From Pseudomonadota bacterium (GTDB lineage Bacteria > Pseudomonadota > Gammaproteobacteria > Burkholderiales > JABEVD01), in contig JAJZPK010000065.1 in NCBI GenBank assembly GCA_021811205.1, positions 1-11,642 of the forward strand: DNA of 11,642 bases, read 5' to 3'. The notes beneath the pieces were generated by a model, which searched no databases, was not told where the DNA came from, and saw only the letters and a program-made list of their open reading frames with translations. Shown piece by piece: positions 1 to 6,193 of the stretch; the stretch's first letter is position 1, and every line of letters begins with the position of its first letter. A program made the translations under genes and the position numbers.

Positions 1-1
1 C

Positions 2-1381
2 GACGATTATCTCGACACGAACGGTATTGTCGATGCACGTGCGATTGTCGAGCCGGTCAAGAATAAGGCGCCCTTTGACCCTCGCCTGATATTCAGGGAG
101 GCGCGCATTGCAAAAGCGGAAGGGCATGACGAAGAAGCGATTACGTTGTTCAGAAATGCAGGGGCGCTGGACGAAGTTGCAGATATGATGCGCCACCGTG
201 CAAAAGCCTACGTCGAAACGGGCTGGAACTATCTCAGCAGGCGTGACGGTTCACCAGGCATTTCGAACATCAAGGAAACAGACAATTCAGTCATCATTCA
301 TGTGCCTCTCGGTTACGCCGGGAAGCAGTTCTTCCTTCAAATGGATTCAGTCAGCATCGATACTGGAGACCTGGCAGGATCTAGCGGCTATGACCTGCAG
401 CATTACGGCACGCTTCTCAGTAATTTCACCCAGCTGAATCGGAAGAACAGCTATGCAGCAGCAGGAAGTCTGCTGCAGAATCAGGTTTCCGGTTCACCCT
501 ATCGGATGAATAGCGCCAAGGGCGTTGCGCTCGGGGCAGGAATTGAAAAGGGGGATCTGAGACTCGATGTGGGCACGACGCCGATGGGATTCCCCGTCTC
601 CTATCTGGTGGGCGGAGTCAGATGGTCGCACTATACGGCCACGACAGGATATTCTCTCGATTTTTCAAGACGCCCTGTGACGGGGGGTACGCTTTCATAT
701 GCAGGAGCCTATGATCCTCTGACGGGTCAGATATGGGGTGGCGTGAGAAGCACCGGGGCGAGCGCGCATTTCAGTCGGAGCAAGGGGAGGCTCTCGGCTT
801 CGGTCGGCGTGGATTACCATGTAGTGACGGGTGTCAATGTGTTGAACAACAATGAACGCGGCGTCCGATTAGGGGTCAGCTGGGATTTCATCAGCGACAG
901 CGACATGCAGCTCACTGCAGGTCTCGTCGCCTCCGAACTGCATTACCGGAATGATTACAGCAACTACAGCTTCGGTCAGGGCGGCTATTACAGCCCCCAA
1001 CAGAACCACACGCTTGCCCTGCCTTTGCGCTGGTCAGGCAGATACAAGCGCCTTTCGTACCTGGTCGATGGCTCGCTTTCCGTTTCCACCAGCTATTCGA
1101 GACTTGACGATCCGGTATTTCCAACCGACCCCGCGCTTCAGCAGAGCACCGGAAATCAGACATACGGGGAGGGGAAGAGCCATGGTCTGTACTATTCATT
1201 CGGAGGCGCACTGGAATACCGGGTCACGTCTCACATCTCTGTAGGCGGAAGCTTGGATGCGGCGCATACCCCATACTATTCCCCAAACTATTTTGCGGCC
1301 TACCTGCGCTACATGTTCGATCCTGAATCCGGTCCGGTTAACTATCCGCCCCAGCCGGTCAGGCCCTATTCGCAATATTAG
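2..1381 (+). CDS. bcsC: Cellulose synthase subunit BcsC, C-terminal beta-barrel part (5' truncated by window)
   Basis: This is the 3' end of a bcsC gene. The frame is open from base 2 to a TAG stop, giving 459 visible residues with no convincing start, so the gene begins upstream of the window. BcsC carries newly made cellulose through the periplasm (TPR part) and across the outer membrane (beta-barrel). Visible residues about 28-70 look like the last TPR helices (FREARIAKAEGHDEEAITLF). From about residue 75 (GWNYLSRRDGSPGIS) onward the sequence matches the BCSC_C family: alternating polar and aromatic strands rich in Gly, Tyr and Ser, ending in a strand of the AAYLRYMF type. About 20 Pro/Tyr-rich residues follow that last strand, which is a slightly unusual tail. 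The gene converges on the MshEN gene with only 3 bp between stops. The family call is strong; nothing upstream can be judged. Confidence 0.92.
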   Translation, partial: DDYLDTNGIVDARAIVEPVKNKAPFDPRLIFREARIAKAEGHDEEAITLFRNAGALDEVADMMRHRAKAYVETGWNYLSRRDGSPGISNIKETDNSVIIHVPLGYAGKQFFLQMDSVSIDTGDLAGSSGYDLQHYGTLLSNFTQLNRKNSYAAAGSLLQNQVSGSPYRMNSAKGVALGAGIEKGDLRLDVGTTPMGFPVSYLVGGVRWSHYTATTGYSLDFSRRPVTGGTLSYAGAYDPLTGQIWGGVRSTGASAHFSRSKGRLSASVGVDYHVVTGVNVLNNNERGVRLGVSWDFISDSDMQLTAGLVASELHYRNDYSNYSFGQGGYYSPQQNHTLALPLRWSGRYKRLSYLVDGSLSVSTSYSRLDDPVFPTDPALQQSTGNQTYGEGKSHGLYYSFGGALEYRVTSHISVGGSLDAAHTPYYSPNYFAAYLRYMFDPESGPVNYPPQPVRPYSQY

Positions 1382-1384
1382 GGA

Positions 1385-1909
1385 TCAGGCTTCCTGCAGC
1401 TTCAGTTCCTTGTAGTAGCGGTCTATGGCCCATTCCACGTCATCTTTTTCTGCAAAAACTGTCGTGGCGTACTTGCCTGTGGCAAATCTCAGCGCCTGCA
1501 ATGTGTCATGATCGAGCGGGTTGCGCGTTGCAACAACGACATGGCTGCGGTGCAGGAAGCAGGGCATCAGGACGAGGCGTCTTGCAATCAGGTTGGGCAC
1601 AAGCTTGACTGCTTCTGCTTCGATTTCCATCTTGCGCAGATCGACCCTGGGAACGCCCAGCCTTGCAGCGAGGATGGAGTCGACCGCATCCGCATTCACC
1701 GCGCCGGCTTCGATGAGGATTTCGCCTATGCGTTTGTCCTTCGACAAGTGCTGGATCTCGATCGCCTTTTCCAACTGCATGCGAGTGATCAACCCTTCGG
1801 CCAGCAACTGCTCGCCAAGCAGCGAGATGGGCTCCCTGTTGCGCGTGTCGAGGGCTTGTCTGAGGCTGTTGGCGTCGGAGATGATCCTGCCGAATGCGGC
1901 TTGTTCCAT
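1385..1909 (-). CDS. Stand-alone MshEN (GspE/PilB N-terminal) domain protein, candidate c-di-GMP sensor
   Basis: This 174-residue protein consists only of the N-terminal domain found in type II secretion/type IV pilus ATPases. There is no Walker A or ATPase domain. MshEN domains bind c-di-GMP through two 24-residue motifs of the RLGxxL..G.I....L..AL..Q type. Here motif I lies at residues 30-53 (LLGEQLLAEGLITR...EIQ) and motif II at 60-83 (RIGEILIEAGAV...). The first Arg of motif I is Leu, so binding may be altered. Residues 84-165 match the rest of the T2SSE_N fold (RLGVPRVDL, LVPNLIARR, VATRNPLDHDTL, AIDRYY). I chose the ATG at 1909 because the MEQ start gives a family-like length and has a weak GGAA upstream. 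An ATG at 1969 or a TTG at 1978 would add 20 or 23 poorly conserved residues. It lies downstream of bcsG on the same strand, so the two may be co-transcribed. A c-di-GMP role in cellulose modification is inference. Confidence 0.8.
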   Translation of the reverse strand: MEQAAFGRIISDANSLRQALDTRNREPISLLGEQLLAEGLITRMQLEKAIEIQHLSKDKRIGEILIEAGAVNADAVDSILAARLGVPRVDLRKMEIEAEAVKLVPNLIARRLVLMPCFLHRSHVVVATRNPLDHDTLQALRFATGKYATTVFAEKDDVEWAIDRYYKELKLQEA

Positions 1910-1978
1910 GTGTTTCCAGTGCGAGCGGCTTGTGCCGCAGATAGGGTTTAAGCTACCACAAACCGCCATTCTGTTCAA

Positions 1979-2001
1979 ATTCGAATACTGTCAGTTCGAA
2001 T
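1979..2001. repeat. 23-bp dyad at the bcsG 3' end, upstream of the MshEN gene
   Basis: ATTCGAA (1979-1985) and TTCGAAT (1995-2001) form a perfect 7-bp inverted repeat with a 9-base spacer that contains the bcsG stop codon. No T-tract follows on the minus strand, so it is a poor intrinsic terminator. It could be an operator, an mRNA hairpin between bcsG and the MshEN gene, or chance, since each arm includes the self-complementary TTCGAA. Confidence 0.4.
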
Positions 2002-3535
2002 CGTAAGGCAGCCAATCTTGCCCATTGGACCTGATGTAATATTGCTTGTTGCTTCTCATGACGACGATGCCCGAGTTTTCTGCGACATGCACTGTTTCGG
2101 GCAGGTTGCTGACGTAGTCGGTCATGCTCAGATTGTCCTTTCCGAAGGGGGGAATTTCGATGAATTCGGACAGCACCTTCGCGATGGCAAGGTAACTGGA
2201 GGGCTTGGATACGACGATCTGTTCCTTGCCATGAAAGCCGATCAGCTTGATTCCGACCGGCACTGTCGTGATCAGCGGCGTCGGAATTTCCCTCAAGCCT
2301 GCAATCTGCATTTTGTCGCCGCGCACCGATGCGCCGTGCTCCCCGATGAATATCACCACTGCGCGCCGCTTCGAAGCTTCAAGCAGGTCGAGGAAGCGGC
2401 TCATGTCTGAAAGAAGCTGGTGCAGCCTTGCCGGATAGATCTTCATGCTGTCCTCGCGGCGGCCCATGTACTGGTCGCCGTCGTGCAGGCTGATGGTGTT
2501 GTAGTACAGGACGACGCGATTGTCGTTCGATTCGAGACGGTTTTCCCACCATTTGGAAAGCACAGTGTAGTCGTCGTGGATGGGCGTGCCGTCGAAGGCC
2601 TGGAGGTAGGTGGGCAATTTGCTGTTGTCGAATGGCTTGACGTCCAGTCCGCCACGGACCTGGATGTCAGGGTTCAGGAATCCCCCGTACAGGCCGTCAT
2701 GGTTCATCGCGATTTCCCGCGTGTAGCCGATTTTCTGAAGATTGTCGAAAGTGAGGCATTCCTTGCGCGGCGGGTCGTAAAGATTCTTGTGCCGCTGCTG
2801 GCCGCAACTGCTGCGCAGCAGACGAATGGCCGCTGGACCGCTATAGGAGACTGCGGAATTGAAATCGGTGAACAGGATGTTGAATCGCTTGAAGAACGGG
2901 TTGTCACGTTCTTTCGTGAAATCGATGTCATCCCAGGAGAGTGAACAAATGTGCAGGAAAATGATGTCGAAAGGCGCATCGGATTTGTCCGGGGACTTGA
3001 ACGAGACAGTTCGACTGGCTTCGTGCTTGAAGAATGCATCGAGCTGATCGGAAAGGCTTGCATCCGTCGGCGCGCCCGATGCTTCTTCCGAAGCGGTATC
3101 GACATTCGCCTGGAGACCGGTTGTCTTGCCTGCCCAAATCAGCGGAATGAACATGGCGATAAAGACGAAGGAAGAAATGCGCAGCCTTTTTCTGAGCAGG
3201 AAATAGAGAATGAAGGCGACGGCCATTCCTGCAACGACATAGGGATTGATGAAGCGCCCCACAAGTTCGATCAGGTAGCGAGGCGTGAATCCCCTGAGTT
3301 CGGATGATTGCGAAAAAGCCCTCGAGATTGGCGGAAGCCATGTGTCATAGTAGAACAGCGAGATGCCGAGAGGAATTGATAATAATGGCTTGAACTTGGA
3401 GAACCGGGCATATCGCACCGGAAAAGGGAGAATCAGGAACAGGGCGAATGCCAGGTTCAGCCCTGCATGGAAGCCCATGTGGTGGCTGAAATACAGATAA
3501 AGCTTGGCAATGAAGTACAGGTCCCACAAACCCAT
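1991..3535 (-). CDS. bcsG: Cellulose phosphoethanolamine transferase BcsG
   Basis: BcsG is an inner-membrane enzyme of the alkaline-phosphatase/EptA superfamily that moves phosphoethanolamine from phosphatidylethanolamine onto cellulose in the periplasm. From the ATG at 3535 it is 514 residues, close to the roughly 560 of the Escherichia coli protein. The first 135 residues hold hydrophobic segments in the family arrangement (GLWDLYFIAK, GFHAGLNLAFALFL, YYDTWLPPI, FINPYVVAGMAV), followed by a soluble periplasmic domain. Zinc and catalytic positions are present: Cys197 (ICSLSWDD), the nucleophile Ser232 (SYSGPAAIRLLRSSCGQ) and Glu399-His400 (IGEHGAS). The 35-residue Cys-to-Ser spacing equals that of E. 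coli BcsG. A GTG at 3592 would add 19 residues that match nothing, and a possible TATACT -10 lies inside that stretch, so the ATG is preferred. The gene is divergent from the LuxR gene. No bcsF or GIL-type bcsE is visible beside it. Confidence 0.93.
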   Translation of the reverse strand: MGLWDLYFIAKLYLYFSHHMGFHAGLNLAFALFLILPFPVRYARFSKFKPLLSIPLGISLFYYDTWLPPISRAFSQSSELRGFTPRYLIELVGRFINPYVVAGMAVAFILYFLLRKRLRISSFVFIAMFIPLIWAGKTTGLQANVDTASEEASGAPTDASLSDQLDAFFKHEASRTVSFKSPDKSDAPFDIIFLHICSLSWDDIDFTKERDNPFFKRFNILFTDFNSAVSYSGPAAIRLLRSSCGQQRHKNLYDPPRKECLTFDNLQKIGYTREIAMNHDGLYGGFLNPDIQVRGGLDVKPFDNSKLPTYLQAFDGTPIHDDYTVLSKWWENRLESNDNRVVLYYNTISLHDGDQYMGRREDSMKIYPARLHQLLSDMSRFLDLLEASKRRAVVIFIGEHGASVRGDKMQIAGLREIPTPLITTVPVGIKLIGFHGKEQIVVSKPSSYLAIAKVLSEFIEIPPFGKDNLSMTDYVSNLPETVHVAENSGIVVMRSNKQYYIRSNGQDWLPYDSN

Positions 3536-3561
3536 GTCTGCAATCCGAAAGACTAGCGAGT

Positions 3562-3567
3562 AGTATA
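3562..3567 (-). promoter_or_regulatory. Possible -10 element of bcsG
   Basis: The minus strand reads TATACT here (5 of 6 to TATAAT), about 27 bases before the preferred bcsG ATG. No good -35 is found 16-18 bases upstream, so an activator may be needed, or the match may be chance. Confidence 0.3.
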
Positions 3568-3592
3568 ATCCAGCCGCGCATGCACGAACCAC

Positions 3593-3621
3593 TTGAAATG
3601 CGCTTTGAATCCGAACAAAAT
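3593..3621 (+). promoter_or_regulatory. Candidate sigma70 promoter of the luxR-type gene
   Basis: TTGAAA at 3593-3598 (5 of 6 to TTGACA) is separated by 17 bases from CAAAAT at 3616-3621 (4 of 6 to TATAAT). The expected transcript start near 3628 leaves a leader of about 30 bases before the GTG at 3660. The motifs are visible; activity is inferred. Confidence 0.35.
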
Positions 3622-3659
3622 CATGCTCAAAGGATTTTCAAGAACAATCGGGGCGGGCG

Positions 3660-4370
3660 GTGGAGTTAATCGAGCGATTTTCCACATTGCTGGAATGCAG
3701 GACAGAAGCTTCCTGGATGGATGCGCTATTCAGGCTGGGTGGCCTTTGCGGCTTCGAGCGAACGCTGATTGCAGTTGTCCCGGAATCGGATTCCCTTGAA
3801 CAGCCCTTCCTGCGCAGCAACTATTCTCCCGAATGGCGCAGTGTCTACGACGAAACCAAGCTGGTTTACGTCGATCCGACCGTTGCCCATTGCGTTGCGC
3901 ATTCGACTCCGCTGATCTGGGAGCCTGATCTGTTCGACACCAGGCCCCGGAAAGCGATGTATGAAGAAGCCTGCAGCTTTGGCTTGCGCTCAGGCATAAC
4001 CTTTCCTTGCCACGGTCCGAATGGGGACGGGATTCTCTGCTTCGTCAGCGACACACAGCCGGGCAGGCATTTTCAGCGCGATGTGCAAAGATTCATGCCT
4101 GAACTCGCGTTGTTGCGCGATTTCGCTTTCGAGTCCTCCCTGCAGTATGCGAGGGAGGACATGGATGATCAGCAGGTACCCAACGTCACTCGCCGCGAAC
4201 TCGAATGCCTCAAATGGGGCGCAGCGGGGAAAAGCTCATGGGAAATTGCAAAGATACTTCGATGTTCGGAATCGACAGTCAATTTCCATTTCGGCAACAT
4301 CCGCCGCAAATTCGATGCCACTTCCCGCCAGCAGGCAGTCGTCAAGGCGATCAAGCTCGGGATGATATGA
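3660..4370 (+). CDS. luxR: LuxR-type quorum-sensing transcriptional regulator with autoinducer-binding domain
   Basis: This 236-residue protein has the two-domain layout of acyl-homoserine lactone receptors. The ligand-binding domain (about residues 5-160) keeps the hallmark residues that line the signal pocket in TraR/LasR: Trp59 and Tyr63 (SPEWRSVY), Asp72-Pro73 (YVDP), Trp87 (LIWEPD) and Gly112 (RSGITFP). The GerE helix-turn-helix domain (about 173-236) has TRRELECLKWGAAGKSSWEI with the conserved Glu180, Leu184 and Gly190, then STVNFHFGNIRRKF. The start is a GTG preceded by a very G-rich stretch (GGGGCGGGCG) that can serve as ribosome binding site; no in-frame ATG fits. Because all pocket residues are intact and a LuxI gene follows, it is probably the cognate receptor rather than an orphan. 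Its 3' end overlaps the opposing rsaL gene by 20 bp. The name is a family name, not a specific orthologue. Confidence 0.93.
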   Translation: MELIERFSTLLECRTEASWMDALFRLGGLCGFERTLIAVVPESDSLEQPFLRSNYSPEWRSVYDETKLVYVDPTVAHCVAHSTPLIWEPDLFDTRPRKAMYEEACSFGLRSGITFPCHGPNGDGILCFVSDTQPGRHFQRDVQRFMPELALLRDFAFESSLQYAREDMDDQQVPNVTRRELECLKWGAAGKSSWEIAKILRCSESTVNFHFGNIRRKFDATSRQQAVVKAIKLGMI

Positions 4371-4581
4371 CGTCAAAGCGCCTCTTGCAGGCAAGCCTCA
4401 AATCCACGTCAGTGATTTTTCCTTCCAGATAAAGCGTCAGCAATATCGCGACGGGAGCGGGAATTTCCATCCCCAGTTCGAAGCGGCTGCCGCGCGACTG
4501 GGTCACCCCGAATCTTCCCCAGAATCGTAACTGGCTTTCCTTCTTTGCCTTTCTGTAGCTGCGCAGGGTGTCTGGCGTCAT
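4351..4581 (-). CDS. rsaL: RsaL-type small helix-turn-helix repressor between luxR and luxI
   Basis: A 76-residue basic protein with an XRE-like helix-turn-helix. The core (QLRFWGRFGVTQSRGSRFE, residues 17-35), followed by IPAPVAILLTLYLEGKI (40-56), is what I recognise as the RsaL family, whose Pseudomonas aeruginosa member has about 80 residues. RsaL sits between lasR and lasI, is transcribed opposite to lasI from their shared intergenic region, and represses the synthase so that signal output stays level. Position, orientation and size here are the same. The ATG at 4581 has only a weak ribosome binding site (GAAG) upstream. The stop lies inside the 3' end of the luxR-type gene, a 20-bp tail-to-tail overlap. 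Residues 57-76 are less typical. The family call relies on motif memory plus synteny. Confidence 0.85.
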   Translation of the reverse strand: MTPDTLRSYRKAKKESQLRFWGRFGVTQSRGSRFELGMEIPAPVAILLTLYLEGKITDVDLRLACKRRFDVISSRA

Positions 4582-4638
4582 TTTCGGTCTTCATTGAAGT
4601 TCGCTACGCGCATATTGCTACAAATTCAGACATTGCGT

Positions 4639-4658
4639 ACCTATCAGGTCTGATAGTT
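4639..4658. promoter_or_regulatory. lux/las box upstream of luxI (LuxR-type binding site)
   Basis: The core at 4641-4656, CTATCAGGTCTGATAG, is a perfect inverted repeat of two 7-base arms around GT. It fits the CT-N12-AG rule of Pseudomonas las/rhl boxes and the 18-20-bp size of lux boxes. It lies about 75 bases before the luxI start and just upstream of its probable -10, the place expected for an activator-type box that covers the -35. It is also between the divergent rsaL and luxI starts, so it could serve both. Binding by the neighbouring LuxR protein is inferred. Confidence 0.85.
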
Positions 4659-4676
4659 ACATTTCTTAGCCAATAG

Positions 4677-4692
4677 GCATAATTTTCTATGC
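4677..4692. promoter_or_regulatory. Inverted repeat over the luxI -10: candidate RsaL operator
   Basis: GCATAATTTTCTATGC has 5-base arms GCATA and TATGC around six bases, and contains CATAAT (4678-4683), the best luxI -10 match (5 of 6). A repressor bound here would block luxI transcription next to the lux box. Pseudomonas RsaL sites, as I remember them, carry TATG...CATA half-sites; here the order is CATA...TATG, so the operator assignment is tentative while the dyad itself is plain. Confidence 0.5.
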
Positions 4693-4731
4693 GTCCTGGG
4701 TATTTCCAGTCAACCAAAAGAGGGCGCAATC

Positions 4732-5319
4732 ATGTCTATGTCTATTCAAATCGCTGCACGTAAGGAATTTCAAAGCAAGGAGCTGTGGCAGATGTATCAG
4801 CTGAGGGCCAAGGTGTTCAAGGACAGGATGGGGTGGGACGTTTCCATACTGAGCGGCATGGAAATCGACGGCTACGATGCGCTCGATCCTTATTACATGG
4901 TGATCCGTGAACCGGGAAATACGGAGGTGCGAGGGTGCTGGCGGCTGCTTCCTACGCAAGGCCCGTACATGCTGAAGGATTCGTTTCCTGATTTGCTGCA
5001 CGGCCAGCCAGTTCCGGAAGGAAAGGCAATATGGGAACTGAGCCGATTTGCCATAGAAACGAACGGCGATAAAAACTTCGGTTTTGCCGATCTGGTGCTC
5101 GATGCGATGCGCGAAATGCTTTCATTCGGAGACCGCATGGGCATCGAAAGCTATGTGACGGTGACCACCACGGCCATAGAACGCCTCCTGAAGCGTGCAG
5201 GCATCGTTGTCCACCGGTTCGGTCCGCCGATCAGGATCGGAGTCGAAAATGCCGTTGCCCTGGAGATCGATATCGGGGCGGAAACCCGCCAGGCGCTTTT
5301 CGGGAAAAAAGTGGCTTGA
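4732..5319 (+). CDS. luxI: LuxI-type acyl-homoserine lactone synthase
   Basis: A 195-residue autoinducer synthase that joins an acyl group from acyl-ACP to S-adenosylmethionine and releases an acyl-homoserine lactone. All family landmarks are present: Arg25 and Phe29 (LRAKVF), Trp35 (GWDV), Asp46 and Asp49 (DGYD), Arg71 (WRLLPT), Phe85 (SFPDLL), Glu102 and Arg105 (WELSRFA). The Thr-rich segment VTVTTTAIERLLKRAG (142-157) covers the position where a Thr favours 3-oxo-acyl products, but the product cannot be fixed from sequence. The ATG at 4732 follows GAGGG (4720-4724) with normal spacing; an ATG at 4738 is less well placed. The promoter carries a lux box and a candidate RsaL site, consistent with positive feedback by the LuxR protein and damping by RsaL. 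The name is used at family level. Confidence 0.95.
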   Translation: MSMSIQIAARKEFQSKELWQMYQLRAKVFKDRMGWDVSILSGMEIDGYDALDPYYMVIREPGNTEVRGCWRLLPTQGPYMLKDSFPDLLHGQPVPEGKAIWELSRFAIETNGDKNFGFADLVLDAMREMLSFGDRMGIESYVTVTTTAIERLLKRAGIVVHRFGPPIRIGVENAVALEIDIGAETRQALFGKKVA

Positions 5320-5386
5320 GATCGGGCTTGCTTTTCCAGTATCGGCATCTATGCTGAATCCTGTTCACCGAAAAAAGGGAAAGGTC

Positions 5387-5596
5387 ATGAAAAAGCTTGC
5401 ATCCGCCGTTCTTTTCGCCTTTGCGATGTCATCTCTTCCGGCATTCGCAGCAAGCGAGGGCAAGCCTGCGCCGGAAAAGAAGCTGACCCGTCAGCAGATG
5501 AAGATGAAGAAATGCAATGCCGATGCCAAGGAGAAGAAGCTGAAGGGGCAGGAGAGGCGGAATTTCATGAAATCCTGCCTGTCCGGAAAGAGCTAG
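5387..5596 (+). CDS. psiF: Small secreted PsiF-repeat protein
   Basis: This 69-residue protein starts with a clear signal peptide (MKKLASAVLFAFAMSSLPAFA, cut near residue 21). It then has a single PsiF repeat: QQMKMKKCNADAKEKKLKG plus ERRNFMKSCL, with the two conserved cysteines at 43 and 64 that probably form a disulfide in the periplasm. E. coli PsiF has two such repeats in about 106 residues, so this is a one-repeat form. Its function is not established beyond phosphate-starvation induction in E. coli. The ATG at 5387 follows AAAGG; longer in-frame starts lack a signal peptide. It begins 67 bases after luxI on the same strand. A weak TTGCTT/TATGCT pair (TATGCT at 5350-5355) may give it its own promoter, but read-through from luxI is also possible. 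Confidence 0.82.
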   Translation: MKKLASAVLFAFAMSSLPAFAASEGKPAPEKKLTRQQMKMKKCNADAKEKKLKGQERRNFMKSCLSGKS

Positions 5597-5617
5597 GACG
5601 TGTTCAAACGCCCCAGC

Positions 5618-6172
5618 TCAGAACGGATCCCATGTCTTCTCCCTCGTGTAATGCATGTAGCCGACGCTTGCGCCCTCGCGCAGGCCGACGCCTAGCCTGA
5701 TCGGCGCGAGGATGATGTTGCCGAGCTGCTGGTAATTGATGCCTGCGCCGCCGACGAAATAGAAACTGCCGTCCACGCCGGGAAAGCGCTGGAATATCTT
5801 GCTCTCTGAAGGGAGGTGATAGACAAGGACGAACACCTTGGAGGCGTTGCCGCCGAAGTCGAAGCCGATCGAAGGTCCGCTCCAGTAGACTCTTCTGCTT
5901 GCGCCATTCTTCATTCTGAGTTGGCCGTCTCCGTAGCGCAGCCCCACTCCGATCGCGCCGCTCGCTTCTTCGCCCTCGATGTAGGCGTTAGGTCTGCCAT
6001 GCTCCTTGAACGCCTTTTCGATGATCTTGGCCAATCCTTCGGTGCTTTTGCCGAAGAACTTCGTCGCGTCCCTGATGATGGAGTCCTGATCGTAAGTGTC
6101 TTCCGCGTTCGCACTTAGCGAAAAGCAGAGTGCTGCAGCCAGGATGCAGGGCAAGACCCATTTGTAGAACAT
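5618..6172 (-). CDS. eipA: DUF1134 / EipA-family envelope protein
   Basis: This 184-residue exported protein has a signal peptide (about residues 1-23, ending SANA before EDTYD) and a single DUF1134 domain. Conserved family stretches are RPNAYIEGEEASGAIGVGLR (59-78), VYWSGPSIGFDFGG, KVFVLVYHLP, GVDGSFYFVGGAGINYQ and a C-terminal LGVGLREGASVGYMHYT ending in DPF. EipA, studied in alphaproteobacteria, is a periplasmic beta-barrel protein needed for envelope integrity; a matching role here is by family only. The ATG has a near-perfect AGGAGG just upstream. The gene converges on psiF with 21 bp between stops and no clear terminator. Confidence 0.88.
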   Translation of the reverse strand: MFYKWVLPCILAAALCFSLSANAEDTYDQDSIIRDATKFFGKSTEGLAKIIEKAFKEHGRPNAYIEGEEASGAIGVGLRYGDGQLRMKNGASRRVYWSGPSIGFDFGGNASKVFVLVYHLPSESKIFQRFPGVDGSFYFVGGAGINYQQLGNIILAPIRLGVGLREGASVGYMHYTREKTWDPF

Positions 6173-6193
6173 TCGATCCTCCTATTTTCTGGC

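Noticed and set aside
146..1381. Complete 411-residue gene starting at a TTG at 146
   Set aside because: The same frame is open back to base 2 and the upstream residues fit the TPR part of BcsC, so this is an internal codon of a truncated gene.
2420..2944. Plus-strand frame of 174 codons opposite bcsG
   Set aside because: The opposite strand carries conserved BcsG active-site motifs; the plus-strand translation is Val/Ala-rich shadow sequence with no family match.
3592..3642. Inverted repeat CTTGAAA (3592-3598) / TTTCAAG (3636-3642) in the bcsG-luxR region
   Set aside because: The 37-base spacer is too long for a lux box or a stable hairpin, and one arm is the candidate -35; probably chance.
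5195..5386. N-terminally extended psiF frame overlapping the end of luxI
   Set aside because: It overlaps luxI in another frame, has no signal peptide at its start, and the ATG at 5387 has both a ribosome binding site and a standard signal peptide.
5597..5617. Bidirectional terminator between psiF and the eipA-family gene
   Set aside because: The 21 bases show no GC-rich stem followed by a T-run on either strand.
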